Shown one piece after another: positions 8,250 to 18,458 of a stretch of 64,000 nucleotides of DNA (positions are counted from its first letter, which is position 1; each line of letters opens with the position of its first letter). The notes below the pieces were generated by a model that worked only from the letters and a program-made list of their open reading frames with translations, did no database searches and was not told the origin of the DNA. The stretch is from Halanaerobiales bacterium (GTDB taxonomy: Bacteria > Bacillota > Halanaerobiia > Halanaerobiales > Halanaerobiaceae), in NCBI GenBank assembly GCA_016278485.1, contig JADQBT010000010.1:124001-188000 (forward strand). Reading direction: 5' to 3'. The translations under genes were made by a program, and so were the position numbers.

Positions 8250-9069
8250 CAAAATCTTCTCCCTCTTGCTTAATATTAAAGAAATCCCTTATTTCACTTT
8301 TCATAGAGACTAATTTTCTTCTCTTTTCACGGGCAGAAATCATTTTATCCAGTAACTTTTGGTAATTATCTGGTGAATAAGCTTGTAAAAATATTTCTTT
8401 TTCCTGATCAGAAATTTTTAATCTGGCCAGATCCTTAACTTTTTCTTTAATACTTAAACTATTTTTAACTCGTCCACGATTTAAATCAATATAATAAAAT
8501 TCAGGTTCATCATTTTCATATTTCACTAAGATATTCCCCGCGTGTAAATCATTATGTATAATTCCATGTTCATGCATTTTCCTAATTTCCTTACCAAGCT
8601 TTGGCAACAACGAAACAAGCAGACTTCTCTTAGGATGATCATAATCTTTAGCAATATCAATTAAATTAAAATCATAATCAACAAACTCACTTATGTAATA
8701 GCTAAACAATAATTTATTAAATCTACCTCTTTTTTCTACAACTGCAATTGGTTCTGGAGTTTTTAGCCCGATATCTAGTAATGCAATGGCTAAATTAAGT
8801 GACCTCTTTGCTTTAGAAGAAATAAATCTAAATCGAAAGTGATCATATTTTCTTGTCAACCTAAAATATTTTATTATAATATCTTTATTAAGCTTTTCAT
8901 CTTTAATTTTAACTATTAAATTTCTAAAGTCATGTAGAATTTCTCCATCGGCTTGTATTTTATAATCATTTGAAAGAATATTTGTTAAAAAATATCCAAT
9001 CCAACTAGGGGGAATCTCTTTCTTTAACCAAAAACATATGTTATTGCTACAATCTTTCTTAAAAATCAT
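8239..9069 (-). CDS. LPS core kinase-like protein (KdkA/WaaP/InaA type)
   Basis: Protein-kinase-fold enzyme that probably phosphorylates Kdo or heptose of the LPS inner core. Clear motifs are the catalytic loop IIHNDLHAGNIL (HxDLHxxN) and the metal-binding YYIDLNRG; Lys-rich segments surround the nucleotide site. The start is set at 9069 because a GGGAGG site lies seven bases upstream; the earlier in-frame ATG is too close to it. The gene overlaps the GT39 gene by 11 bases and follows waaL after a 130-base gap. Confidence 0.72.
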   Translation of the reverse strand: MIFKKDCSNNICFWLKKEIPPSWIGYFLTNILSNDYKIQADGEILHDFRNLIVKIKDEKLNKDIIIKYFRLTRKYDHFRFRFISSKAKRSLNLAIALLDIGLKTPEPIAVVEKRGRFNKLLFSYYISEFVDYDFNLIDIAKDYDHPKRSLLVSLLPKLGKEIRKMHEHGIIHNDLHAGNILVKYENDEPEFYYIDLNRGRVKNSLSIKEKVKDLARLKISDQEKEIFLQAYSPDNYQKLLDKMISAREKRRKLVSMKSEIRDFFNIKQEGEDFDVK

Positions 9070-9199
9070 AAACATTCCTCCCGGTTTTACACATAATAGC
9101 AAAAAACTTTTATAACCGTCTAAATAGATTATATTACCATTTTACTCTTATTTAGTTATCCATAGTTATGTGCTAATTTAACTCTTCGATCCAACAATA

Positions 9200-10414
9200 T
9201 TAAATCATTTCATCACTTATAATTAATATTTTTTGGTTTATTACTGCTATTAAAATAATATAATATCCTACAAGACCATATCTTGCAGTAGTATCTACTA
9301 AACTATGAACTAGTAAAACAATTAAAATACTTATTAGGGCCAAACCCAGCAAATTTTCTTTACTAAATTTCTTGTAGCGAACTAGATTTAGGATGCCTTG
9401 TTTTAAACTAATAAACACTATTATTATAAAAATTAATAGTGAAGGAAGTCCCTGTTCTGCAGCAATAAATAAATATAGATTATGCGGATGGTCATGATTT
9501 CGGGAGCCACTAGTCAATTTAACATCAGTAACGTTATCTAAATAATTTAAGTAATTTGGTCGATAGTTTCCAACCCCTATTCCCAATAAGGGATTATTAT
9601 TAATCATATATAATGAAGATTGCCACATTACAACTCTAGTTTTTAAACTATTATGTGAATAAATATCCTTAATATTATCAAATTTATCCATTAATCTTTC
9701 AGGAATTATTGTTGGAAATAATAACACTACTATGATTAATAATATTGTCAAAAAGTATCGCAATTTCTCTTTTTCAACATTAAAATAGATAATAAACATC
9801 ATGAAGATAAAAATTGCAAATATAAAACCTAATACTCCACCTCTAGAATTAGTTTGAAATAAAATATATGAAAATAATATTACTCCAATTAACGATACAA
9901 ATTTCATATATATTTTATTTCTTTTTTCTAATAACACACTTAAAAATAATATTATATTAAATGCAGCTAAAGTCCCAGCCCCATTACCAGTAATATGATT
10001 TGTCCCATCAAATAATTTGATTATGATCCCCAATATTGCATAAGTCAAATTTCCAAACAAAAGTATTTTAAGATAAAACTCAAATTTTTCTTTTTTTATA
10101 ATCTCCATTGCAATAAAAAAGAAAAATACATATCGAAAAATTGGGCTTACAAACCTTTCAATTGCTAAATTAACATTACCAGCTTTAGAGAAGGATAAAA
10201 TACTTAAAATTATAAAAACAGCAATATAAAAATTATATTCGCTTTTTTCCAATTTAAGTTCCCTATAAATAATAATCCTTATAATATAAAAAATAAATAT
10301 TAATCCAATAAATATATTTCTTAAGCTTATTGAAAAAGAAAAACTAAATATAAGTGCAATAAATAAATATAAAATAATTTTATCTATATTTGATTTCAAT
10401 AGTTTATTATCCAC
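9200..10414 (-). CDS. waaL: O-antigen ligase family membrane protein (WaaL-like)
   Basis: Polytopic membrane protein of about 404 residues with the Wzy_C/O-antigen-ligase layout: hydrophobic helices, a large external loop with QTNSRGG before it and the RNHDHPHNLYL motif (ligase-conserved His) after it. It would join undecaprenyl-linked O-polysaccharide to the lipid A core in the periplasm. A GTG start at 10414 is chosen because it overlaps the stop of the preceding GT9 gene (TAGTG) and has GGGTGG upstream. A Wzy-type polymerase is the alternative; the adjacent core genes favour ligase. No O-antigen cluster is visible. Confidence 0.75.
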   Translation of the reverse strand: MDNKLLKSNIDKIILYLFIALIFSFSFSISLRNIFIGLIFIFYIIRIIIYRELKLEKSEYNFYIAVFIILSILSFSKAGNVNLAIERFVSPIFRYVFFFFIAMEIIKKEKFEFYLKILLFGNLTYAILGIIIKLFDGTNHITGNGAGTLAAFNIILFLSVLLEKRNKIYMKFVSLIGVILFSYILFQTNSRGGVLGFIFAIFIFMMFIIYFNVEKEKLRYFLTILLIIVVLLFPTIIPERLMDKFDNIKDIYSHNSLKTRVVMWQSSLYMINNNPLLGIGVGNYRPNYLNYLDNVTDVKLTSGSRNHDHPHNLYLFIAAEQGLPSLLIFIIIVFISLKQGILNLVRYKKFSKENLLGLALISILIVLLVHSLVDTTARYGLVGYYIILIAVINQKILIISDEMI

Positions 10415-11442
10415 TATAACCACCCATTTTCTTCTAATAGTCTAACTATATCTTCAGGCTCAATATCCTCCATACATCTATGATGACCTAAAGGACATTG
10501 ATGTTCTCCACAGGGCCTGCAATCAAGTTCAGCTACCTTTATCAGCAAACTCTCAGCTTGTCCCAATGGTTTATATTTTTTTTCATCTGATGGACCAAAA
10601 ATAGTCAAAGTTTTTGTACCTGATGCTACTGCTACATGAACCGGGCCACTATCATTACTTATCACTAAATTTAATTTTCTCAATAAAGCAGCCAGTTGCT
10701 GTAAGCTTGTCTCTCCCGCAAGATTAATAACACTATTTCTCATCAATCCTTCAATCTTATCTGATCTTTCACGATCACCTGGGCCACCCAGTAAAACAAT
10801 CTGGGCCTGATATCTATCTATTAACATATCAGCCAGACTTGCGAACTTGCTTGCTGGCCATCTTTTGGTAGGCCAACTACCTCCTGTATTTAAGCCAATT
10901 GTGGTTTTTTGCTCCTGAAAGTTATTTGCCTGCAGAATTTTTTTTAGTGAATCTTCCGCTACTTTGCTATGAAGTAAAGCTGGTTTAACTTCATAATCAA
11001 CCTTTAAATTAAGTTGATCAAGTAAAGTTAAATATTGTTTAACCATATGCTGTTCCGCATCTAGTTGCAAAGTTCTATCCAAAAGAATATCCTTAGCAAA
11101 TCCACCTATACCCACCTTTTCAGCTGGATTAATTAGACTCATTAAAAAAGTTGAGCGCCAATTACCGTGAATATTTATCCCCAGTTGATAATTATTCTGC
11201 TTAAGTTTTCTAGCAAATTTAATACTTTTTGACGTAGACCAACCTTTATTAAAGGCATAAACCTGATCTACTGACTTATTTTCTGCCATTATATCTGCAA
11301 AAATATGATTAACCACCATCTCTATCTTTGCATCGGGAAAATTAGCACGTAAATTTTCCAGAAATGGATGGGCAAAAAGCAGATCACCCAGATATAATAA
11401 ATCAACCACAATGATTTTATTTACCTTATTTTTATTATTCAT
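10414..11442 (-). CDS. GT9 glycosyltransferase, LPS heptosyltransferase II-like
   Basis: Cytoplasmic GT-B enzyme of the heptosyltransferase family (GT9) that adds an ADP-heptose-derived unit to the LPS inner core. Motifs include VDLLYLGDLLFAHPFL at the N-terminus, NTGGSWPTKRWP and the donor-binding NDSGPVHVA. A cysteine-rich tail (DCRPCGEHQCPLGHHRC) is typical of WaaF/RfaQ-like proteins in this group. The ATG at 11442 has an AAGGA site and overlaps the upstream GT9 stop; the longer in-frame start lacks one. The sugar transferred is inferred, since no heptose biosynthesis genes are in the window. Confidence 0.8.
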   Translation of the reverse strand: MNNKNKVNKIIVVDLLYLGDLLFAHPFLENLRANFPDAKIEMVVNHIFADIMAENKSVDQVYAFNKGWSTSKSIKFARKLKQNNYQLGINIHGNWRSTFLMSLINPAEKVGIGGFAKDILLDRTLQLDAEQHMVKQYLTLLDQLNLKVDYEVKPALLHSKVAEDSLKKILQANNFQEQKTTIGLNTGGSWPTKRWPASKFASLADMLIDRYQAQIVLLGGPGDRERSDKIEGLMRNSVINLAGETSLQQLAALLRKLNLVISNDSGPVHVAVASGTKTLTIFGPSDEKKYKPLGQAESLLIKVAELDCRPCGEHQCPLGHHRCMEDIEPEDIVRLLEENGWL

Positions 11443-12541
11443 TATCTTCATCCTTATTATCACTTTCAAGCATATCTATTGTAGTTCTATAAACCTGTTC
11501 CACCGTTATTGCTTTCATGCAGGATAACTCACGATCACACTTTTTATCCCAGCAACGAATACAGGATAGGCTATTATCTTGTATAACTCTATGTTTTTTA
11601 CCATATGGGCCATGGGTAGCTGGATCTGTGGGACCCATTAAACAAAGTACCCTAAGATTAACTGCTGCCGCCAAATGAGCGGGGCCAGTATCTCCACCAA
11701 TAAAAAGTTCTGCTCTTTTATATAATTCAGCCAGTTCTGGTAGATTTGTCAACCCAGCAAAATTATAGACTTTCCCCTGGAGTGGACCAATAATTTTCTC
11801 AATCCCAGCCTCATCCCCAGAACCACCAGTAAATATAACCTGCTGACCTTTTTCCAGTAGTTTAGCTGCCAGTTCACGATATCTTTTTTCAAACCAGTTT
11901 TTAGAATTCCAGGTGGTAAAAGGATTAATTACAATAAAACCAGCTGTTTGATCAATATTATACTCTTTTAATAGCTTATCAATTGCATTTATAAGGTCTT
12001 GATTACTCTTTAGGCCATAATCCATACTTTCACTTTCTGCTCCCAGTGCACTTGCCAGATGTAGAGATCTTTCAACCTGATGCAATTTTACTTCAGGCAT
12101 CTCAATCTTACCATGATAGAAATTGGGACTCAACTCTCTTCCATCTGCTGGACCAATTCTAACTGCAGCTTTGGCTAAATAACCTGTAAAAGCACTTTTG
12201 AATAAACCATGCAAATCTAAAAATACATCATAATTATTTTCTTTTAGAGATCTGAAAAAAAAGCGAGCTGCTTTAAATGCAGCAAAAAAACCTCTCTTTT
12301 TTAATTCATCTTTCCAAGCATGGCGAGGGTGCAATATGACCTGATCAATATATGGATTCATCTTTACCAACTGATATGCTTTTTTTTCCACTAACCAATG
12401 CAATTCAGCCTCTGGAAACTTTTTTCTCAGTGCATGTGCAACTGGTAAGGTATGTATTACATCTCCAATTGCACTTAAACGACATATTAAAATCTTTTTA
12501 GGATGGTCATTTTCTAAAATATTATCATTAATCTCAGACAT
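11435..12541 (-). CDS. GT9 glycosyltransferase, LPS heptosyltransferase I-like
   Basis: Second GT9 family enzyme, 368 residues, resembling WaaC/heptosyltransferase I. It shows ICRLSAIGDVIHTLPVAHALR at the N-terminus, the VFLDLHGLFKSA acceptor region, INPFTTWNSKNW and the GGDTGPAHLA nucleotide-sugar motif. It also ends with a cysteine-containing segment (CIRCWDKKC). It overlaps waaA by eight bases and the next GT9 gene by eight. The stepwise order waaA, then two GT9 genes, matches inner-core assembly. Confidence 0.82.
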   Translation of the reverse strand: MSEINDNILENDHPKKILICRLSAIGDVIHTLPVAHALRKKFPEAELHWLVEKKAYQLVKMNPYIDQVILHPRHAWKDELKKRGFFAAFKAARFFFRSLKENNYDVFLDLHGLFKSAFTGYLAKAAVRIGPADGRELSPNFYHGKIEMPEVKLHQVERSLHLASALGAESESMDYGLKSNQDLINAIDKLLKEYNIDQTAGFIVINPFTTWNSKNWFEKRYRELAAKLLEKGQQVIFTGGSGDEAGIEKIIGPLQGKVYNFAGLTNLPELAELYKRAELFIGGDTGPAHLAAAVNLRVLCLMGPTDPATHGPYGKKHRVIQDNSLSCIRCWDKKCDRELSCMKAITVEQVYRTTIDMLESDNKDEDNE

Positions 12542-13844
12542 AATTATTCAACTCTTTATTTTGAAGCAAATTTTGAAGCAATTTAACATGTTTCTTGACA
12601 GCGCCTCTATTCCGGGATACAAGGTCTGCTGCTCTCTCACCAACAATAATCATTAACTCAGGTCTACTAAATAATTGATTAACAACCTGCCTAAACTCAT
12701 CTTCATTTTCAACAATAAAAGCCGCTTCACCATCAACTAATAAATCCCGCTCTTCTTTAAAATTATATACACTCGGACCTGAAATTACTACTTTACCCAG
12801 GGCAGCAGCCTCAATCAAGTTATGTCCACCTCTATCTATTAAACTCCCACCAATAAATACAGGTCCACCAAGATGATATAAATCTGCCAGTTCTCCCATT
12901 GTATCCACAATAATAATTCCTCTATCTATCCAACCATCTTTACGTCTTTTCATTTCAGAATAAAGATAAAGTCTTTTTTCTTCCGCAAATAAAGTAAGCA
13001 GTTCTTCCGTTCTCTTAATATAACGTGGTGCTATAATAAGTAATAAGTTGGGGAATTTAACTTTAAGTTTTTTATAAACTTGATAAATGATTTTCTCTTC
13101 ACCCTGATGGGTACTCCCAGCTAACAAAATTTTTGTAGCGGACTCAATTTTTAGTTTATGCATTAATTTCTGCTTGCGTTCGTTATTGCTTCCACAATCC
13201 TTGAGATCATATTTAATATTTCCATTAATACAAATTCTTTCTTGCGGAGCCCCAAGCTCATTTATTCTAACAGCAGCCTCTTCATTTTGCATACTATAAA
13301 GATCAATCCTGCCTAGCATATCTTCAACGAGCAAGCCTATCTTTTGATATTTATCAAAAGTATCATCACTAATACGCCCACTTGCAACCATCATTTTCAC
13401 ACCAGCCCGATCTGCTGCCTTTATAAAATTAGGCCATAACTCAGTTTCTACTGTTATAAAAACTTCTGGTTTAAATATTCGCAATGCCTTCTTAACTACA
13501 TAACTAATATCAACAGGAAAATAAATTAAACCAGCTACACCTGACAATTTTTCAATAGCAAGTTGGTGGCCAGTAGGAGTCATATTTGAAAAAACAATTT
13601 TATAATCAGAAAAATTAAGCCGTATTTGCTCAACCAATTCTAGCGCTGCCAGGGTTTCACCAGCCGAAGCGGCATGAATCCAGATCACCTTTCCTTGCTT
13701 AAATTTTTCTTGCAGCTCTGTACTATAAAAACCAAATCTTTCTTTTAAACCCAGCTCTTCCTGATCGCTAAAGTTTTTAATAAAAAAATAAGGCACGGCT
13801 GCTATTGCTATTAAAATAATAAGTATGTTATATATTAAATACAA
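12534..13844 (-). CDS. waaA: Kdo transferase (3-deoxy-D-manno-octulosonate transferase)
   Basis: Inner-membrane GT30 enzyme attaching Kdo from CMP-Kdo to lipid IVA. The protein begins with a membrane anchor (LYLIYNILIILIAI), followed by the catalytic HAASAGET motif, the VETELWPN motif and the GGSLIDRGGHNLIE donor site. I place the start at a TTG at 13844: it gives the usual KdtA N-terminus, has AGGGGTGG six bases upstream, and avoids a 37-base overlap with the acyltransferase gene that the upstream ATG would require. Confidence 0.9.
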   Translation of the reverse strand: MYLIYNILIILIAIAAVPYFFIKNFSDQEELGLKERFGFYSTELQEKFKQGKVIWIHAASAGETLAALELVEQIRLNFSDYKIVFSNMTPTGHQLAIEKLSGVAGLIYFPVDISYVVKKALRIFKPEVFITVETELWPNFIKAADRAGVKMMVASGRISDDTFDKYQKIGLLVEDMLGRIDLYSMQNEEAAVRINELGAPQERICINGNIKYDLKDCGSNNERKQKLMHKLKIESATKILLAGSTHQGEEKIIYQVYKKLKVKFPNLLLIIAPRYIKRTEELLTLFAEEKRLYLYSEMKRRKDGWIDRGIIIVDTMGELADLYHLGGPVFIGGSLIDRGGHNLIEAAALGKVVISGPSVYNFKEERDLLVDGEAAFIVENEDEFRQVVNQLFSRPELMIIVGERAADLVSRNRGAVKKHVKLLQNLLQNKELNNYV

Positions 13845-13864
13845 AAAATCCACCCCTAATGACA

Positions 13865-14728
13865 CTAATAAGTCTTCCAGCGTCGATGCAGCCACATCCA
13901 ATGATCCGGATATTTTCTAATCATTTTTTCAGTCTGGTCAACTAATTCTTGCAATATTATTTTTTGCTCTTCTTGATCTGCCTTAGCTGCAACCTGAACT
14001 GGCGCTTGACAGATAAAATCATGTTTGAACCAATCTCTTCTTAGCAAAAAGGCTGGTACAATTAGCGCACCTGTTCTTGCCGCCAGTTGAACTGCCCCAT
14101 GATATGTGGAGGCAGGTCGATCAAAAAAATCCATTTTCCAGCCACTATCTCTAGCATCTTGATCACCAAGAATAAGCAAGATTTCTCCCCTTTTTAATAC
14201 CTGGTAGGCTTTACGCACTGAAACACCTTTGGGAATAATATTTACCCCTCTTGCTGAACGAATTTGATTAATTTTTTGATCAAATTTAGAATTATTTTGT
14301 GATCTAGCAATTGCATTTGTTGGATAACCAGCTGCCGCCATTGCCGCAGCCATTAGTTCCCAGTTACCAAAATGGGCACTGTAAATAATAACACCATTTC
14401 CTTTATTAAATGCTTCAGCTAGATAATCCTGATCAATAAAATTTATAGCAGTTAACAACTCTTCTCTGCTTAAATTTTCCATTTTTAAAAATTCAGCAAA
14501 AGTGATGCCTACAAATCTATAAACTTTTTCCATTAACTCTTCTGCATCCTTCTGCTGATAATCAAGTGCTTCTTTGATATTAGCAACTGATCTTTCTTTT
14601 CTTTTAGATGTTAAAATTGAGGCTGTTTTACCTAAGAAAATGCCTGGATAAGCTGCAAAATCACCTGGTAATATGTTTATAGTTTTACTAAAGATAGTAT
14701 AAAGTGAATTTAAAATTATATTTTCCAT
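13865..14728 (-). CDS. Lipid A acyltransferase, LpxL/HtrB family
   Basis: Inner-membrane acyltransferase adding a secondary acyl chain to Kdo-lipid A. The 287-residue protein shows the catalytic H-x4-E motif in SAHFGNWELM (about residue 117), GDQDARDSG, and the C-terminal YPDHWMWLHRRWK signature typical of LpxL/LpxM. It has an N-terminal hydrophobic anchor and an AGGAG site before the ATG. It is placed between kdsD and waaA, as expected for lipid A maturation. Which acyl chain it adds cannot be read from sequence. Confidence 0.88.
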   Translation of the reverse strand: MENIILNSLYTIFSKTINILPGDFAAYPGIFLGKTASILTSKRKERSVANIKEALDYQQKDAEELMEKVYRFVGITFAEFLKMENLSREELLTAINFIDQDYLAEAFNKGNGVIIYSAHFGNWELMAAAMAAAGYPTNAIARSQNNSKFDQKINQIRSARGVNIIPKGVSVRKAYQVLKRGEILLILGDQDARDSGWKMDFFDRPASTYHGAVQLAARTGALIVPAFLLRRDWFKHDFICQAPVQVAAKADQEEQKIILQELVDQTEKMIRKYPDHWMWLHRRWKTY

Positions 14729-14737
14729 AACTAACTC

Positions 14738-15733
14738 CTAAAATATTCTCGCCCGTAAAAGATCCTGGAAATTCAACATTCCAACTGGTTCACCATTCTC
14801 AACAACTGGCAAATCATTTATTTCTCTCTCTTCCATAATTCGCAATGCCTCAGCTGCAAGTTTTTCAGCTGAAATAGTAACTGGCGCTTCTGTCATATAT
14901 TTTTGCACAGGTTGATCAAGAAAATCAATAGATTTTTCAATTAATCTTCTAATATCACCATCAGTAATAATGCCAGTTAATTTACCAGCATGATTTACAA
15001 TTGAAGTAGAACCCATCCTAGTTGAAGTCATATGAAAAAGAGCCTCTCGCACACTTGTCCCTTCACTAACTACAGGATTTTGATGACGTATCTTTAATAC
15101 ATCTTTTACTTTAGTCAATAACTTACGCCCCAAATTTCCACCTGGATGATATAAAGCAAAATCCTCTTCTGTAAAACCTTTTAGATGAGAAAGAGCGATT
15201 GCCAAAGCATCACCTAAAGCCAGAGTAGCCGTTGTACTCGCTGTTGGTGCCAGATTATGGGGACAAGCTTCTTCTGAGATGGTAACCAATAAGGTTAGAT
15301 CTGCATGTTTGCCTAAGGTTGATTGCGGATTACCACTAAAAGCAATTACTTTAGCGCCAATTCTACGAATTGATGGCAATAAACTAAGTACCTCATCTGT
15401 TTCTCCACTATTAGATACTGCTATTACAATATCATCAGCAGTTATCATGCCTAAATCTCCATGGGAAGCTTCTCCAGCATGAACAAAAAAGGCAGGTGTA
15501 CCAGTACTAGAAAAAGTGGCAGCCATTTTTTTAGCAACTAAACCAGATTTGCCAAGGCCGGTCAAGACGACTCTGCCCCTACAATTGATAATTAGCTTCA
15601 TTGCCTCAGAAAATATATGATCTACCTTTTCCTGCAAGTTTAACACAGCTTCTGCCTCAATCGCAAGTACCTGGCGTGCCTCAGCCATACTTTTTGCAAA
15701 ATCATCTGCCTCATATTCTGTCTGCAAATTCAT
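14738..15733 (-). CDS. kdsD: D-arabinose-5-phosphate isomerase
   Basis: Converts ribulose-5-phosphate to arabinose-5-phosphate, the first step of Kdo synthesis. The 331 residues comprise an N-terminal SIS domain (VVLTGLGKSGLVAKKMAATFSS and HGDLGMI motifs) and two C-terminal CBS domains (about residues 210-330), the standard KdsD architecture. It lies five bases after kdsA in transcription order and begins with a GGTAGG ribosome site. Its grouping with kdsA and kdsB makes the assignment firm over other SIS-CBS proteins. Confidence 0.93.
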   Translation of the reverse strand: MNLQTEYEADDFAKSMAEARQVLAIEAEAVLNLQEKVDHIFSEAMKLIINCRGRVVLTGLGKSGLVAKKMAATFSSTGTPAFFVHAGEASHGDLGMITADDIVIAVSNSGETDEVLSLLPSIRRIGAKVIAFSGNPQSTLGKHADLTLLVTISEEACPHNLAPTASTTATLALGDALAIALSHLKGFTEEDFALYHPGGNLGRKLLTKVKDVLKIRHQNPVVSEGTSVREALFHMTSTRMGSTSIVNHAGKLTGIITDGDIRRLIEKSIDFLDQPVQKYMTEAPVTISAEKLAAEALRIMEEREINDLPVVENGEPVGMLNFQDLLRARIF

Positions 15734-15738
15734 TGTTA

Positions 15739-16569
15739 CTACCTACCTTTCACTACTTTATCAATGGCCAATGCCTCTTTTAAAATAGTTTCCAAATTTT
15801 CTAAACTAATCATATTTGCTCCATCACTTTTTGCTTCTTCAGGTTGATCGTGGACTTCCATAAATAGTGCATCAATACCTACTGCAACTGCAGCTCTAGT
15901 TAAATGGGGTATATATTCCCGCTGACCATCTGAACTATCACCTGCACCACCAGGCAACTGTACACTATGTGTTGCATCAAAAACAACTGGATAACCAGTT
16001 TGCTGCATCCTTGGTAAGGAACGCATATCTACTACTAAATTATTATAACCAAAACTTACACCACGTTCTGTTAATAAAATCTTTTCATTACCTGTACTTG
16101 CAACTTTTTTAACGACCTGGTCAATATCCCAGGGAGCCAAAAACTGTCCCTTTTTTATATTGATAATTTTGCCAGTTTCAGCTGCAGCTGTCAAAAGGTC
16201 CGTCTGTCTTGAAAGAAAGGCCGGAATCTGTAAAATATCTAAAACTTCTGCTGCTTTAGCTGCTTGGCCGGGTTCATGAATGTCCGAAATAATTGGCAAG
16301 TCAAACTCTGTTTTGATACTTTTTAATAATTTAAGACCAGCTTTGAGCCCAGGTCCACGATAAGATTCGATAGAAGAACGATTTGCTTTATCAAAAGAAG
16401 CTTTAAATACATAGGGTATTCCTAAACGATCAGTAATCTCTTTGATGCCAGCTGCAATCTTACGTACTCTATCTGCTTCTTCGAGCACACAAGGACCTGC
16501 CAGCAGCACAAAAGGACTTGCTTTATCACCAAAAATAATATTCTCATTTAACTTTATCTGCTTAACCAT
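15739..16569 (-). CDS. kdsA: 3-deoxy-8-phosphooctulonate (Kdo-8-P) synthase, metal-dependent type
   Basis: Condenses PEP with arabinose-5-phosphate. The 276-residue TIM-barrel shows [13 protein letters not shown] near the N-terminus, then the signature [11 protein letters not shown] and DATHSVQ. The cysteine in AGPCV occupies the position that is Asn in the metal-independent E. coli enzyme and Cys in Aquifex-type metalloenzymes, so this is probably the metal-dependent class. The ATG at 16569 is chosen for its GGAGAG spacing; it overlaps the kdsB stop by eight bases. Confidence 0.93.
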   Translation of the reverse strand: MVKQIKLNENIIFGDKASPFVLLAGPCVLEEADRVRKIAAGIKEITDRLGIPYVFKASFDKANRSSIESYRGPGLKAGLKLLKSIKTEFDLPIISDIHEPGQAAKAAEVLDILQIPAFLSRQTDLLTAAAETGKIINIKKGQFLAPWDIDQVVKKVASTGNEKILLTERGVSFGYNNLVVDMRSLPRMQQTGYPVVFDATHSVQLPGGAGDSSDGQREYIPHLTRAAVAVGIDALFMEVHDQPEEAKSDGANMISLENLETILKEALAIDKVVKGR

Positions 16570-17326
16570 TATCTTCATCTCTCCTAGAATTTTCTATTCT
16601 TTGCAAGGTTTCTTCCACTAACTTTATATCCTTTGGCTGGTCAACTCCTATTAAATCTCCTTCAATCGTAATCGCTTTAATTGAGTAACCATTTTCCAAA
16701 GCCCTCAGTTGTTCTAAAGATTCCGCTCTCTCTAAAGGGGTAGGTTCTAGTTCACTATATGTTAATAAAAAACTTTTCCGATAAACATAGATACCAATAT
16801 GTTGATAATATTTTTCTACAAAATTGCGTCCATAAGGAATGGGAGCCCGCGAAAAATATAATGCGAAATCATTTTTATCAGTAATTACCTTGACTAAATC
16901 AGGATCTTCGATCAATTTTTTATCCTTAATTTCTTTTTTTAAGGTAGCCATCTGCAGACTAGCATCACTGCTAAAAGGTTTGATAGCTTTCCTAATCATC
17001 TCCGGCTTTATTAATGGTTCATCTCCCTGTACATTAATAATAAGATCACTTTCAATATATTTAGCTGCCTCTGCGATCCGATCTGTACCTGATCTATGCC
17101 GGGAAGAAGTCATTATTGCTTCACCACCAACCGCTTTTACAGTCTCATAAATTCTTTCATCATCAGTTGCCACAAAAACTCGATCAATTAAGTCTGTTTT
17201 CTTTACCTGATCATAAACCCACATAATCATAGGCTTGCCCAAAATTTTGGCAAGTGGTTTCCCGGGAAAACGTTCTGATGCATATCTAGCTGGGATAATT
17301 GCAGTACTAGTTAATTTCTTCACCAT
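16562..17326 (-). CDS. kdsB: CMP-Kdo synthetase
   Basis: Activates Kdo with CTP to CMP-Kdo in the cytoplasm. Diagnostic motifs are [17 protein letters not shown] at the N-terminus, [12 protein letters not shown] and VQGDEPLI. The length of 254 residues is typical. The ATG at 17326 has an AGAGG site five bases upstream and overlaps the lpxK 3' end by 20 bases, consistent with translational coupling. It completes the kdsD-kdsA-kdsB set. Confidence 0.94.
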   Translation of the reverse strand: MVKKLTSTAIIPARYASERFPGKPLAKILGKPMIMWVYDQVKKTDLIDRVFVATDDERIYETVKAVGGEAIMTSSRHRSGTDRIAEAAKYIESDLIINVQGDEPLIKPEMIRKAIKPFSSDASLQMATLKKEIKDKKLIEDPDLVKVITDKNDFALYFSRAPIPYGRNFVEKYYQHIGIYVYRKSFLLTYSELEPTPLERAESLEQLRALENGYSIKAITIEGDLIGVDQPKDIKLVEETLQRIENSRRDEDNG

Positions 17327-18455
17327 TACCACCTCTTAAAATGGTCTTTACTCTTTTCGAAAACTGATCTTCATCGAAAATCGTTAAATCTATAATCAGT
17401 TGATAAATGTTTAAATCAAATTTAGCTAGTTCAATCTGTAATTCTGGAGATATCTTAACACCATCTTTTTCGGTAGTAATAATATAATCGGCCTTAGCTA
17501 ATTGCGCCTTACTTGCTATATCAAGCATATCTGCTGTTGTATAAAAATGATGGTCAGCATAACACATTTCTTCGATCACAATTGCACCGACTTCCTCCAA
17601 TGTCTTCCTAAAAGCAGCTGGATTACCAATACCACTCAAAGCGACTACCTTTTTACCTGAAAGTCTATCAATAGCTAATTTTTCTGCCCGGTTATTCAAT
17701 TTCGTCAAATAATCAGGTCTACTAAATGTTTTAAAAATAGGTAAATCTTTTCTACTATGAAAAATAATCAATTTTTTTATCTCTTTAATTCGTTCTTCTG
17801 AAACAAACTTGCTCCGATTTAATAAAACTAAATCTGCTCTCTGTAAACCCGCCAGAGGTTCTCTTAATAATCCTCTAGGTAGAAGATGATTATAACCAAA
17901 AGGAAGCATAGCATCAATTACGATAATTTCTAAATCCTTTTTTATCTGTAACTGCTGTAAACCATCATCTAAAATCACTGCTTGAACGCCAAATTCTTCC
18001 ACCGCTTTTTGCCCAGCTCGCCTTCGATTCTTTCCCTTGATAATCGGCACAGAAAGTCGGTTTGCAAGCATATATAGTTCATCTCCAGCAACTTCAACTT
18101 CTACTTTTATCTCTTTTCCATCACTGATTACTACTGGATTATTATCTTTTGTCTCAGCTTGATAGCCTCTACTTATAATAGCAGGTTTTAAATCTAAGTT
18201 TTGCAATAAAATAGCTAATTTACTGACTACCGGCGTTTTACCAGTCCCACCTGTTGTTAAATTGCCCACACTAATCACCTTAGGCTCTAACTCAGCTACC
18301 TTAAAAAATTGTAATTTATAAAATAACTTTCTAATGTAGACGAGGCTGCGGTAGATAAAAGAAAGTAAATACAAAAAAAGCTTAATAACAAAAACAAGTA
18401 GACCCTTTTTTTTCCCTGAAATCACTTCCAGTAAATAATCTCTGTAATTTGCCAT
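17307..18455 (-). CDS. lpxK: Tetraacyldisaccharide 4'-kinase
   Basis: Membrane-associated kinase making lipid IVA by 4'-phosphorylation of the lipid A disaccharide. The 382-residue protein has an N-terminal hydrophobic helix, the P-loop GNLTTGGTGKTP, the ISRGYQAE motif and the LDDGLQQL signature typical of LpxK. The early steps (lpxA, C, D, B) are not in the window. It lies three bases after the DUF374 acyltransferase gene in transcription order and overlaps kdsB. Confidence 0.93.
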   Translation of the reverse strand: MANYRDYLLEVISGKKKGLLVFVIKLFLYLLSFIYRSLVYIRKLFYKLQFFKVAELEPKVISVGNLTTGGTGKTPVVSKLAILLQNLDLKPAIISRGYQAETKDNNPVVISDGKEIKVEVEVAGDELYMLANRLSVPIIKGKNRRRAGQKAVEEFGVQAVILDDGLQQLQIKKDLEIIVIDAMLPFGYNHLLPRGLLREPLAGLQRADLVLLNRSKFVSEERIKEIKKLIIFHSRKDLPIFKTFSRPDYLTKLNNRAEKLAIDRLSGKKVVALSGIGNPAAFRKTLEEVGAIVIEEMCYADHHFYTTADMLDIASKAQLAKADYIITTEKDGVKISPELQIELAKFDLNIYQLIIDLTIFDEDQFSKRVKTILRGGNGEEIN

Positions 18456-18458
18456 ATC